The position numbers and the translations under genes were made by a program. The notes beneath the pieces are model-generated. The model was not told where the DNA came from. It worked only from the letters and a program-made list of their open reading frames with translations, and made no database searches. Of a stretch of DNA of 22,927 bases, positions 16,188 to 22,681 are shown in pieces. How positions within the stretch are numbered: the stretch's first letter is position 1; the number at the start of each line of letters is the position of its first letter. The DNA lies in contig JAISOO010000176.1 of NCBI GenBank assembly GCA_031275595.1, positions 1 to 22,927 of the forward strand. Direction: 5' to 3'. Source of the stretch: Spirochaetaceae bacterium (GTDB lineage: Bacteria > Spirochaetota > Spirochaetia > Treponematales > Breznakiellaceae).

Positions 16188-16200
16188 GGATAGTATAGCA
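16188..16200 (-). promoter_or_regulatory. Extended -10 promoter of the aat-like gene
   Basis: On the minus strand TGCTATACT (TATACT at 16192-16197) forms an extended -10 element. It ends about 4 bases before the chosen ATG, so transcription would begin at or next to the start codon. No clear -35 is visible, as is usual for extended -10 promoters. Confidence 0.4.
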
Positions 16201-16283
16201 TACCACGACTTTCGGGGAATCAACAACCCCGCTCCAGCATAGTATCGGCGTTTACGTTTAGATCCTTGAGAAACAGCCAAAAG

Positions 16284-16400
16284 AGCCTTTCCCAAAACCC
16301 GGTTGCTTTCGGGAAAGGCTTTGGAAAAAACGGCCCAAAGCCCGTTTTTTCCTCTAAATCTAAAGTTGCTTTCCCAAAAGCTGAAGTTTTGGGAAAGGCT
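16284..16400 (+). repeat. Composite three-hairpin palindromic repeat, copy C
   Basis: Hairpin 1 pairs AGCCTTTCCC (16284-16293) with GGGAAAGGCT (16311-16320) around a CGGTT-containing centre. Hairpin 2 pairs GGAAAAAACGG (16323-16333) with CCGTTTTTTCC (16342-16352). Hairpin 3 spans 16368-16399. The 117 bases are identical to 17534-17650 except for one A/G change, and the two direct copies bracket the RAYT-like gene. The rest of the 16188-16598 gap holds a segment (16462-16598) also found next to the second RAYT-like copy, and no convincing gene. Confidence 0.9.
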
Positions 16401-16598
16401 CAAAATTAACGGCTTTTTAACCGCCAAGGAAACTGCTATGCAGTCAATTACATGAGCATGAGCCTCCGCGGAGCAGAGTTCTCAACTTGACCCATAATTC
16501 AGGGGGCCTTACGTTTCAGGACGGATCTTTCCCGGTGGGCGTCTTTGTTGAGGACGAAAACGGCGGCCGGCTCAGGCTCCGGGGCGGATTTCCGGGGG

Positions 16599-17111
16599 TT
16601 AGCCGGGCGCGGGGGCGAAAAGAAGGGGGAAATTGGGGGGAAAAGCGGGGTTTGCCGCTGATTTCCCACCATGGGGGCTGACCCCATAGTTCCAAACCCC
16701 ACCGCCCCAGGCCGCCTTCTGTTCCCCAGCCGATACTTCCTCCACCAGCTCAGGCTCCCCATCCAGAATCCGCGACCAGTATCGGTCTCCCCAGATGTGC
16801 CCGATCCGCCCCGCCAGCCGGTTGTACCGCTGGGCAAAGGTCTGCTTCAACCACTGCATGATCGCCGGGAGCTCCAGCCCGTTCGCCGGCTTGATATAAA
16901 ACCGCAGCCAGTCATCTTCCAAACGCAGCCCCAAAATCTCAAAATCGAACCGGCCCTTGGTTTCACGGAACACCCGGGCGAAAAGCGCCAGGGCCGTATA
17001 CCGGCGGAAGAGCGGTTCCCGGTTGTTGACGCGGGTACGGATCTCGTACCACACCCCTTGTTTCAGCATTCGTAATGATCTCATATACAGTATATGGGCC
17101 TGACTCGTCAT
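16599..17111 (-). CDS. RAYT-like (Y1 transposase family) protein lacking HUH histidines
   Basis: A 170-residue protein with the architecture of REP-associated tyrosine transposases (TnpA-REP, Y1/HUH fold). An N-terminal WYEIRTRVNNREPLF strand is followed by ALALFARVFRE, the strand that normally carries the HUH motif, then IMQWLKQTFAQRYNRLAG and GHIWGDRYWSRIL, matching the RAYT signature MQWLxxxYAxRFN...GHVxxxR. The two metal-binding histidines are replaced: residues 68-70 read WLR where H-x-H is expected, and the tyrosine expected near residue 92 is Phe. The C-terminal about 50 residues (GVWNYGVSPHGGKSAANP) are Gly/Pro-rich. Start choice is uncertain: ATG 17111, or 17084 (MRSLRMLKQG). A second copy with the same frame layout lies at 22682 onward. 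It is bracketed by two near-identical composite repeats. Nuclease activity is doubtful; DNA or RNA hairpin binding is conceivable. Confidence 0.65.
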   Translation of the reverse strand: MTSQAHILYMRSLRMLKQGVWYEIRTRVNNREPLFRRYTALALFARVFRETKGRFDFEILGLRLEDDWLRFYIKPANGLELPAIMQWLKQTFAQRYNRLAGRIGHIWGDRYWSRILDGEPELVEEVSAGEQKAAWGGGVWNYGVSPHGGKSAANPAFPPNFPLLFAPAPG

Positions 17112-17533
17112 TTTGCTTTAACGCGGAACAAAAAACCGGGAAAAAAGCAAACGCCGATGCCCTGCCGCTGACGTGGGACCTTTGCTTTTTTTCCCGTCAA
17201 AACCCCCTTAAACCCATACTGTTTTTGAAAAGAGTTCTCCGCCAAGGCGAAGAAGGGCTGGAATTATGCTTCTTCCTTCTTCGACATTTTTTCATTTAAT
17301 TGAGTCAGGTCCAAAACCCGGTTGGTTCTGGAACCGGCTTGGTTTGGGAAAAGGCTCGGAAAACAGGGGGTTCGCGGAACAGTTAGCCCGGCGGGAACGC
17401 CGGGCTAACTCACGGCGCCTCCCTTTTCATGGTATAGCTCACCGGGCCGCCTTCGGCGATCAAAAGCTCCGCTTTCGTTTTGAAGCCAAGACGGGATCTA
17501 TCGGCCGGCATAATTTTGAAATCGGCTTTATAG
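17112..17533. other. Non-coding spacer with several strong hairpins
   Basis: No convincing gene is present. It holds a long inverted repeat at 17137-17196 (CGGGAAAAAAGCAAA with its complement, one bulge, 29-base loop), CGAAGAAGG/CCTTCTTCG arms at 17248-17282, a fragment of the CGGTT repeat family at 17311-17356, and a perfect 12-bp hairpin at 17382-17409. It lies upstream of the RAYT-like gene and may contain its promoter, which I could not identify. Confidence 0.5.
17382..17409. repeat. Perfect 12-bp hairpin with GGAA tetraloop
   Basis: GTTAGCCCGGCG (17382-17393) and CGCCGGGCTAAC (17398-17409) are exact complements around GGAA, a GNRA-type tetraloop, in the plus-strand reading. No T-run follows, so it is not a typical intrinsic terminator. 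Confidence 0.6.
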
Positions 17534-17650
17534 AGCCTTTCCCAAAACCCGGTTGCTTTCGGGAAAGGCTTTGGAAAAAACGGCCCAAAGCCCGTTTTTT
17601 CCTCTAAATCTAAGGTTGCTTTCCCAAAAGCTGAAGTTTTGGGAAAGGCT
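17534..17650 (+). repeat. Composite three-hairpin palindromic repeat, copy D
   Basis: This copy is identical over 117 bases to copy C except for one substitution in the spacer before hairpin 3 (TAAGGTTGCT here versus TAAAGTTGCT). It has the same orientation, 1250 bp downstream, on the far side of the RAYT-like gene. It ends 26 bases before the thioesterase stop. Such near-identity contrasts with the clearly diverged copies A and B, implying recent duplication or gene conversion. Confidence 0.9.
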
Positions 17651-17676
17651 CTATATTCTTTTCTTTTGCCAATCCT

Positions 17677-18450
17677 TCACCGGGTGCCGCCCTCCAGGCC
17701 CCCGGACACCCGTAATTCCGCCCGAAACACGGCCTGGCTCCCCTCCCGGCGCCGGCCCTCGTAGGCCGCGGCCGATTGAAACGGGGCATCGGGACCGGGA
17801 ATGGGAGCGGTCCAAAGTTCAATGGCCTCCCCGCTTTTGATCTCGCTCAGATAGTTGATATCCAGCCGCATCTCGTCGGCCTGTTCCAGGAGCCCCGGGC
17901 CGGTAACATCCTGAATCCACTGAATGTACCGGGCATTGTTGACATGCCCGTTGTAATCGATGTCCGAATACCGGGCATGGCGTTCACCGGCCCGGGCCAA
18001 AGCGTCCCGGGTCTCCAGCGCCCCGGCCCCCCCGGGCAGGGCGTCCAGCCCTTCGTTCAGGGGCAGGGTGTCCATCACCGCCTGAGGCCGCAGGGGCCGC
18101 CGCTTTTCAATGTCCAGGATCAGCCAGTTGCTGCGGCCCCGGACTACGGGGGTATCCGAAGCGTCCCGGATATCGTAATCCCGAACCGCAAAAAGCCGGT
18201 CCCAGCCCCGGGGCCAGGACCGCACCGTAATAGTCTCCCCCCATCGAGGCCGGCGCTCCAAAAAAACCGAAATCCGGGACAGCACCCACCCCTGACCGGT
18301 CCGGGCCATAGCCTCCCGGCCGACCCCCAGGTTCTCCGCGTGGCTGATAGCCACCTCCTGAAAAAAATCAAAGGTAGCCGCCAGGGTCAGGCGGTCCGAG
18401 CGGTCTATGCTCCCAAAACGCAGGGGAAACGTTTCCTGCCAAATATCCAT
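17677..18450 (-). CDS. Acyl-ACP thioesterase (FatA/FatB-like)
   Basis: A 257-residue double-hotdog thioesterase that would release fatty acids from acyl carrier protein in the cytosol. The N-terminal hotdog has TFDFFQEVAISHAENLGVG and GWVLSRISVFLERRPRWGE. The C-terminal hotdog carries the catalytic region DIDYNGHVNNARYIQWI near residues 170-186 with the conserved Asn and His. Length fits bacterial acyl-ACP thioesterases (about 240-260). The ATG at 18450 is preferred over the GTG at 18456 because GGAG lies 7 bases before it. It is a single gene between a composite repeat on its 3' side and a GC-rich repeat island on its 5' side. Confidence 0.88.
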   Translation of the reverse strand: MDIWQETFPLRFGSIDRSDRLTLAATFDFFQEVAISHAENLGVGREAMARTGQGWVLSRISVFLERRPRWGETITVRSWPRGWDRLFAVRDYDIRDASDTPVVRGRSNWLILDIEKRRPLRPQAVMDTLPLNEGLDALPGGAGALETRDALARAGERHARYSDIDYNGHVNNARYIQWIQDVTGPGLLEQADEMRLDINYLSEIKSGEAIELWTAPIPGPDAPFQSAAAYEGRRREGSQAVFRAELRVSGGLEGGTR

Positions 18451-19084
18451 AATCACACTCCGTCCCTATCTTGACGCAAAAAACGGATTTTGAAAAGGGA
18501 TTTAAGCCGTGTAATCCGGGCGCTGTTTAACCAGCGGAATTTACCTTGAAATTTGGGCGCATTTCCGGCACTTTGTGCCGGAAACCGGGCTTTCCGGGGC
18601 TCCGCTTCGCTCCGGCCCCGCCTACGGCGTGGCTGCTTTGCACCCCTCCAATCCCTTGCGCGCGCTCCGCGTTCGGGACAGGCGCCATGGCGGTTGCTTT
18701 TTGCCGTACCCGGCGAAGCCCGCGGGGGAGCGGAAATTTCCCCGGCTCACTAACCTGTAGAGTCCGCCTCCGCAGCCCGGGAACCTCCGGTTCCCTTGGT
18801 CTGCTCCGGCGGGGAATTCCAGAGCGGTGAGCCGGGGAAATTTCCGCTCCCCCGCGGCATGGCCCGGAAAGGCACAAAGCAACCGCCCTCAAGGGGGAAG
18901 ACGCCGTGGGAGGGGAGCGCTGCCCGGCGAGGGCCGGATCCTCGGCGTTGCAGGGGAATTTCCGCTCCCCCGCGGCATAGCCGGAAAGGCAAAAAGCAAC
19001 CGCCCTCAAGGGGGAAGACGCCGTGGGAGGGGAGGCGCTGCCCGGCGAGGGCCGGGTCCTCGCCGTTTACTTTTTGATCGTTAA
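18451..19084. repeat. GC-rich nested repeat island, copy 2
   Basis: This non-coding island contains: a perfect hairpin TTTCCGGCAC/GTGCCGGAAA with a 3-base loop (18562-18584); a long inverted repeat whose arms (about 18688-18745 and 18828-18890) share GCGGTTGC, CCGCGGGGGAGCGGAAATTT and their complements; a nested hairpin GGGAACC/GGTTCCC (18778-18795) in its centre; and a tandem duplication of about 118 bp (about 18837-18952 and 18955-19070) sharing CGCTCCCCCGCGGCAT and AAGACGCCGTGGGAGGGGAG. ORFs through it are repetitive, Arg/Pro/Gly-rich and present on both strands. A shorter diverged copy lies at 10579-10870. Confidence 0.75.
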
Positions 19085-19154
19085 AATTTTCCGTACCGGC
19101 ACGTGCTCCGATCCCGGAGAAAAGTAAATGTCCTGCTATGTTTTAACCGTGCTA

Positions 19155-19183
19155 TTGACGATCCGCGGGAAAAGATGTTTATT
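19155..19183 (+). promoter_or_regulatory. Sigma-70-like promoter of the MscS gene
   Basis: TTGACG (19155-19160) and TTTATT (19178-19183) are separated by 17 bases and match the consensus hexamers at 5/6 and 4/6 positions. Transcription would begin near 19190, upstream of the chosen ATG at 19218 and downstream of an alternative ATG at 19128, supporting the shorter protein. Confidence 0.5.
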
Positions 19184-19217
19184 AAAGCCTGGATTTACTT
19201 GGGTTAAGCGGGGGTAT

Positions 19218-20624
19218 ATGCGGTTGAGAAATATGCCGGCGGGTGTTTTTTTGATGGTTTTTTGCCTGCTCCCTTTTTCTTTCAAAATAAACGCCCAGAA
19301 TGTTCAAGCCTCTGACGCGGCGGCCCCAATGGAAGCAATCGCGGGGGGAATTTCCGAATCGGAAACCGACTTAGAGGCCTTTACCCAAGACATCGAGAAT
19401 GCTGTGGAACGGGAATCCGGAAACATGGGGCTGGTGATGCGCCTGGGCATAGCCGCGGGAATAATCATCGGCCAGATACTGCTGATTAGGCTTGTTTGGT
19501 TCTTCTTTAAACTCCTCAGCCGAAAGGTCCGGGTGTACGGGCAGACGAATTTCAAGCCCCTGAAAATAAAAAATTACCGCTTTTTGGATACCAAGCAAAT
19601 ATTGGATGTTATTTTCTTTTTATTAAAAATCGGGAAATACCTTATCACCATCCTGCAGCTTATCATCACGGTGCCCATTGTGTTCAGCCTCTTCCCCCTG
19701 ACCGAACAGCTGGCCTCCAGAATTTTTGGCTATATCCTGACTCCCCTTAAACGCATAGGCATGGGGATCATTAATTACATACCTAATCTGTTTACCATCA
19801 TTATCATCATCACGGTTACCCGGTATGTCATCCGATCCCTGCGGTTCTTTTCGACCCAGATTTCAAGGGGTAAGCTGGTCCTCCCGGGGTTTTACGCCGA
19901 TTGGGCCCAACCGACCTTCAATATCCTCAGGTTCCTCCTCTACGCCTTTACGGTGGCCATTATTTATCCCTACCTTCCCGGCTCGGATTCCGCGATTTTC
20001 CAGGGGGTATCGGTCTTTGTGGGCATTATCTTTTCCCTGGGGTCCAGTTCCGCCATCGGAAACCTGGTGGCCGGGGTGGTGATCACCTATATGCGGCCCT
20101 TCAAAGTCGGCGACCGGATAAAACTAAACGACGTAACCGGGTTTGTGGTGGAAAAATCGCCCATCGTGATCCGGGTAAAAACCCATAAAAACGAATATGT
20201 TACCTTTCCCAATATGATGATCCTCAATTCCAGTATCATCAATTACAATACCTCCTCCGATGAGGATGAGGAGGGCCTGGTCCTTTACGCGGACATCACC
20301 TTTGGATACAGCACCCCCTGGCAAACGGTGCAGGCGGTTCTCATTAACGCAGCGCTGAAAACCACCCATGTCCTGGAGGAACCCAAGCCCTTCGTCCTCC
20401 AGACCGCCATGGACGATTTTTACGCAAACTACCAGATAAACTTTTACACCAAAGAGGTGGATAAAGTTCCCGCCATCTATTCGGACCTCTACAAGAACAT
20501 CCAGAACGGCTTTCACGCCGCGGGGATTGATATGACCGTCTCCCACTTCCGGACCTATTTACCCTATGCGCCCTATGCGCCCCCGGCGGAGCCGGAGCCG
20601 GCAGACCCGCCGGCCGCCCCTTGA
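19218..20624 (+). CDS. MscS-family mechanosensitive ion channel
   Basis: A 468-residue small-conductance mechanosensitive channel for release of solutes on hypo-osmotic shock. The N-terminus MRLRNMPAGVFLMVFCLLPF looks like a signal peptide (to about INAQ), followed by a soluble stretch and several membrane helices. The pore-lining helix and beta domain are recognisable: FVGIIFSLGSSSAIGNLVAG, then YMRPFKVGDRIKLNDVTGFV and NEYVTFPNMMILNSSIINYN. The C-terminal alpha/beta domain is followed by a Pro/Glu/Ala tail (PPAEPEPADPPAAP). The start at 19218 is preferred because it begins a normal signal peptide and lies after a good promoter; the in-frame ATG at 19128 has a GGAG site but would add 30 basic residues. 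It is larger than E. coli MscS (286) and may be a periplasmic-domain variant. Confidence 0.88.
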   Translation: MRLRNMPAGVFLMVFCLLPFSFKINAQNVQASDAAAPMEAIAGGISESETDLEAFTQDIENAVERESGNMGLVMRLGIAAGIIIGQILLIRLVWFFFKLLSRKVRVYGQTNFKPLKIKNYRFLDTKQILDVIFFLLKIGKYLITILQLIITVPIVFSLFPLTEQLASRIFGYILTPLKRIGMGIINYIPNLFTIIIIITVTRYVIRSLRFFSTQISRGKLVLPGFYADWAQPTFNILRFLLYAFTVAIIYPYLPGSDSAIFQGVSVFVGIIFSLGSSSAIGNLVAGVVITYMRPFKVGDRIKLNDVTGFVVEKSPIVIRVKTHKNEYVTFPNMMILNSSIINYNTSSDEDEEGLVLYADITFGYSTPWQTVQAVLINAALKTTHVLEEPKPFVLQTAMDDFYANYQINFYTKEVDKVPAIYSDLYKNIQNGFHAAGIDMTVSHFRTYLPYAPYAPPAEPEPADPPAAP

Positions 20625-20630
20625 GTTTTT

Positions 20631-20661
20631 TTTAAAAGCCGGTTAGCTTTGAAACCGGTTC
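20631..20661 (+). terminator. Palindromic repeat with T-rich flanks after mscS-like gene
   Basis: AGCCGGTT (20637-20644) can pair with AACCGGTT (20652-20660 region), with one wobble. The hairpin is preceded by an 8-T run and followed by CAGTTTTTGAGG, so it could terminate transcription of the channel gene. The stem resembles the CCGGTT repeat family of the other intergenic regions. Confidence 0.45.
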
Positions 20662-20700
20662 AGTTTTTGAGGAATTTCCTCCATTGCAAAGGAGCTGTCT

Positions 20701-21228
20701 ATGTCCTCTATTTTTAAGCGCCGTTCGGTGCGGAATTTTTTACCGAAACCGGTAGAACCGGACAAAATAGAGCGGATCCTCCGGGCCGGATTCGAAGCCC
20801 CCTCTGCCCATAACCGGCGGCCCTGGGAATTTATGGTGATCACCGCCGAAGATGACCGGAAGGCCGTCGCGGCCATGAGCCCCTACGCCAAGATGACCGC
20901 AAAAGCGGCGGCGGCGATTGTTTGCTGTGCCAATCTGGACCTGGGAAATACCGCCGATGAAGAAGATTCCTGGTGGGTCCAGGACCTGTCCGCTGCCACG
21001 GAAAACATACTCCTTCAGATAACCGAAGAAGGTCTGGGCGGGGTTTGGCTCGGCTGGTATCCGGATAAAACCAGGGTTACGGCCCTTTCCCAGCGTTTCG
21101 GCCTCCCCCCCCATATTATCCCCTTTTCCGTCGTTGCCCTGGGATATCCCGCGGCGCCGGCGCAAGGCGCGGACCGTTTTGACCCTTCCAAGGTACATTA
21201 CGGCGGTTACGGCGGCCCCCGGGCCTAA
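20701..21228 (+). CDS. Nitroreductase family protein
   Basis: A 175-residue flavin-dependent oxidoreductase of the nitroreductase fold, probably an FMN-binding homodimer in the cytosol using NAD(P)H. The N-terminal RRSVRNFLPKPVEPDKIERI is the typical start with phosphate-contacting Arg. APSAHNRRPWEFMVIT near residues 33-48 is the FMN-contact region, and the C-terminal EEGLGGVWLGWYPDK and VVALGYPA motifs complete the fold. Length fits the short branch of the family (about 170-190). A GGAGCT ribosome-like site is 5 bases before the ATG. The physiological substrate is unknown. It is a single gene between mscS and a convergent cupin gene. Confidence 0.9.
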   Translation: MSSIFKRRSVRNFLPKPVEPDKIERILRAGFEAPSAHNRRPWEFMVITAEDDRKAVAAMSPYAKMTAKAAAAIVCCANLDLGNTADEEDSWWVQDLSAATENILLQITEEGLGGVWLGWYPDKTRVTALSQRFGLPPHIIPFSVVALGYPAAPAQGADRFDPSKVHYGGYGGPRA

Positions 21229-21279
21229 GCCCCGGTGCGCTTCAATCCGGAATTCGGGCGCATCCGGCCGCCCCGCCCC

Positions 21280-21624
21280 TTAGTAGGTAACGATCACCGC
21301 GTTAAATATCAGAGGCCCGGACCCGGTGTTTTTGACGCTATGGGAGCCGCCGTCCCCGGTGATCATCATGTCCCCTTTTTTCACCGGGGTTTCGACCCCA
21401 TCGTCATCCACCGTACCGGCCCCTTCCAAAAAGATAAAATATTCCGTTTCATTATCGTGCCGGTGCCTTCCGATGGATGAACCCGGGGGAAGGATAAATT
21501 CCCCCACCAGCCGGACGTTTTTCCGGGTATTGTCTTCCGTTAAATGGGTAAAGGTCAGAACCCCTTCTCCATCCCGCATCCGTTCCCGCTGCTCGACCCG
21601 CATTTCATTCCGATGGATAACCAT
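21280..21624 (-). CDS. Cupin-domain protein
   Basis: A 114-residue single-domain cupin. Cupin motif 1 reads PGSSIGRHRHDNETEYFIFLEG (residues of about 47-68, metal ligands HxH and Glu) and motif 2 is GDGGSHSVKNTG near residues 89-100. Small cupins bind a divalent metal and act as isomerases, dioxygenases or sugar-binding proteins; the specific role cannot be told. The ATG at 21624 has a strong GAGGAGAAG ribosome site. It is convergent with the nitroreductase gene, 51 bases apart. Confidence 0.88.
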   Translation of the reverse strand: MVIHRNEMRVEQRERMRDGEGVLTFTHLTEDNTRKNVRLVGEFILPPGSSIGRHRHDNETEYFIFLEGAGTVDDDGVETPVKKGDMMITGDGGSHSVKNTGSGPLIFNAVIVTY

Positions 21625-21801
21625 AACTTCTCCTCATTAAAATTGACGCGCCCCCGCGCCGGCATCCGCCTGATCCCAGGCCGGCCTCTTTATATTATGC
21701 CAGGCCATCCCAAAAAGTCAAACGATGGGAGGCCTTTTACCTGCCGAAAATTCCACATGATTCAGTTTGAAACAGCCCTAAAAAGCGTTATATTTGAAGC
21801 A

Positions 21802-21892
21802 GTTCCAAAATGTCAGATTTTGGAACCAGCTCATTTATCGTAACCGGGCTTTTTCAGAGCCAACCGGGTTTTGAAAGCCGCCGGTTCCAAAA
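21802..21892. repeat. Palindromic repeat fragments between cupin and FliL-like genes
   Basis: A perfect hairpin GTTCCAAAAT (21802-21811) with ATTTTGGAAC (21817-21826), loop GTCAG, is followed by fragments of the CCGGTT family (AACCGGGCTTTTTCAGAGCCAACCGGGTTTT at 21842-21872, shortened here by one element, and GCCGGTTCCAAAAG to 21892). These are degenerate members of the dispersed family. Confidence 0.55.
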
Positions 21893-21952
21893 GTTCACTT
21901 GTGCCCTGGGTTTCAAGGGCGGGGTTGTTGATTTTGAAACTGCCCCGGGGTT

Positions 21953-22459
21953 ATGATATCGCGGATGGTTCGGATTGTAGAGCATCATTTCCATGGCTTG
22001 GTGGTACTATACCGGGTCCTGGTAATGGTGGTTTTGTTGCTGATTTTTATACTTCTCATGGGAACCCTGTACGGTCTGGTGATCCGCAGGCCTGTTACCG
22101 TTAACCGGGAGGCAGCCGGGGCGGACCGGGAGCGGCCGGCCGGGGTTTATAGCGGTGAGATTTTCACCGGTATCGGCAGGATCCGGGCGCTTTCCGCCGG
22201 TCCCCAGGCCGCCGCGGTGATCCTCTCGGTCGCCTTTCCCTATGCGCCGGAGGACCGGGCTTTTTCCGAGGAACTGGCCGCCCGGATCGGCCAGTTCAGG
22301 GGGATTACGGCGGAGTATTTCGCCGCTTTTTCCGCCGATGAACTGCGGGAAAAGGACGAAGAGGTGATAAAGGAAGAGCTGCGGCAGCGATACAACGCCA
22401 TCCTCCGCCTGGGAAGTATAAGCCGGCTCTATTTTAATGATTACATGATTATCGAATGA
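21953..22459 (+). CDS. FliL-like single-pass membrane protein
   Basis: A 168-residue protein with one N-terminal transmembrane helix (residues of about 17-46, LVVLYRVLVMVVLLLIFILL) and a periplasmic domain. The domain shows the FliL pattern: a beta strand (AAVILSVAFPYAP), a helix with many acidic residues (DELREKDEEVIKEELRQRYNAIL) and a last strand SRLYFNDYMII, as in FliL C-termini (IKDRINKIL..VYFTDFVIQ). FliL-family proteins associate with the flagellar motor stator. No other flagellar gene lies nearby, so a stand-alone paralogue is likely. The start is uncertain (21953 or 21965), with no clear ribosome site. Confidence in the fold assignment is moderate. Confidence 0.6.
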   Translation: MISRMVRIVEHHFHGLVVLYRVLVMVVLLLIFILLMGTLYGLVIRRPVTVNREAAGADRERPAGVYSGEIFTGIGRIRALSAGPQAAAVILSVAFPYAPEDRAFSEELAARIGQFRGITAEYFAAFSADELREKDEEVIKEELRQRYNAILRLGSISRLYFNDYMIIE

Positions 22460-22681
22460 GGCTTTGCTTCCTGGCGGAGACCGTATCACACCGCGAAGCG
22501 TACGGGATAGAAGCGGAAATAGGGGCTGCAGAAGAAGCGCAATGCGCCTCCGCGGCGCAAGCTCTCAACTTGACTCGCAATTCAGGGGGCCTTACGCTTC
22601 AGGGCGGATCTGTCCCCCTGGGCATCTTCGTTGAGGCGAAAAAGGGCGGCTGGCTCGGGGGCCGGGGCGGTTTTCCGGGGT
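22460..22681. repeat. 3' flank shared with the first RAYT-like locus
   Basis: From 22563 to 22681 the sequence aligns without net gaps to 16480-16598, the 3' flank of the first RAYT-like gene, and weaker similarity (GCCTCCGCGG) extends to 22546. A second minus-strand reading frame through this flank ends RSALKRKAP* here and RSVLKRKAP* at the first locus, so its stop is conserved too. Confidence 0.65.

Noticed and set aside
16188..16427. N-terminal extension of the Aat-like gene to an ATG at 16427
   Set aside because: The added residues (LSLSQNFSFWESNF) are translated composite repeat; the family similarity begins after 16187.
709..17650. Possible CRISPR array from the recurring palindromic repeats
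   Set aside because: The repeats are dispersed singly across intergenic gaps, not regularly spaced with unique spacers, and no cas genes are present.
18527..19084. Several overlapping ORFs on both strands in the GC-rich island
   Set aside because: They repeat the same Arg/Gly/Pro-rich phrases on both strands as a result of inverted and tandem DNA repeats; no ribosome sites or family features.
19128..19217. Upstream start of the MscS gene at 19128
   Set aside because: It has a GGAG site but would place a likely promoter inside the coding region and add 30 basic residues before a normal signal peptide; kept only as an alternative.
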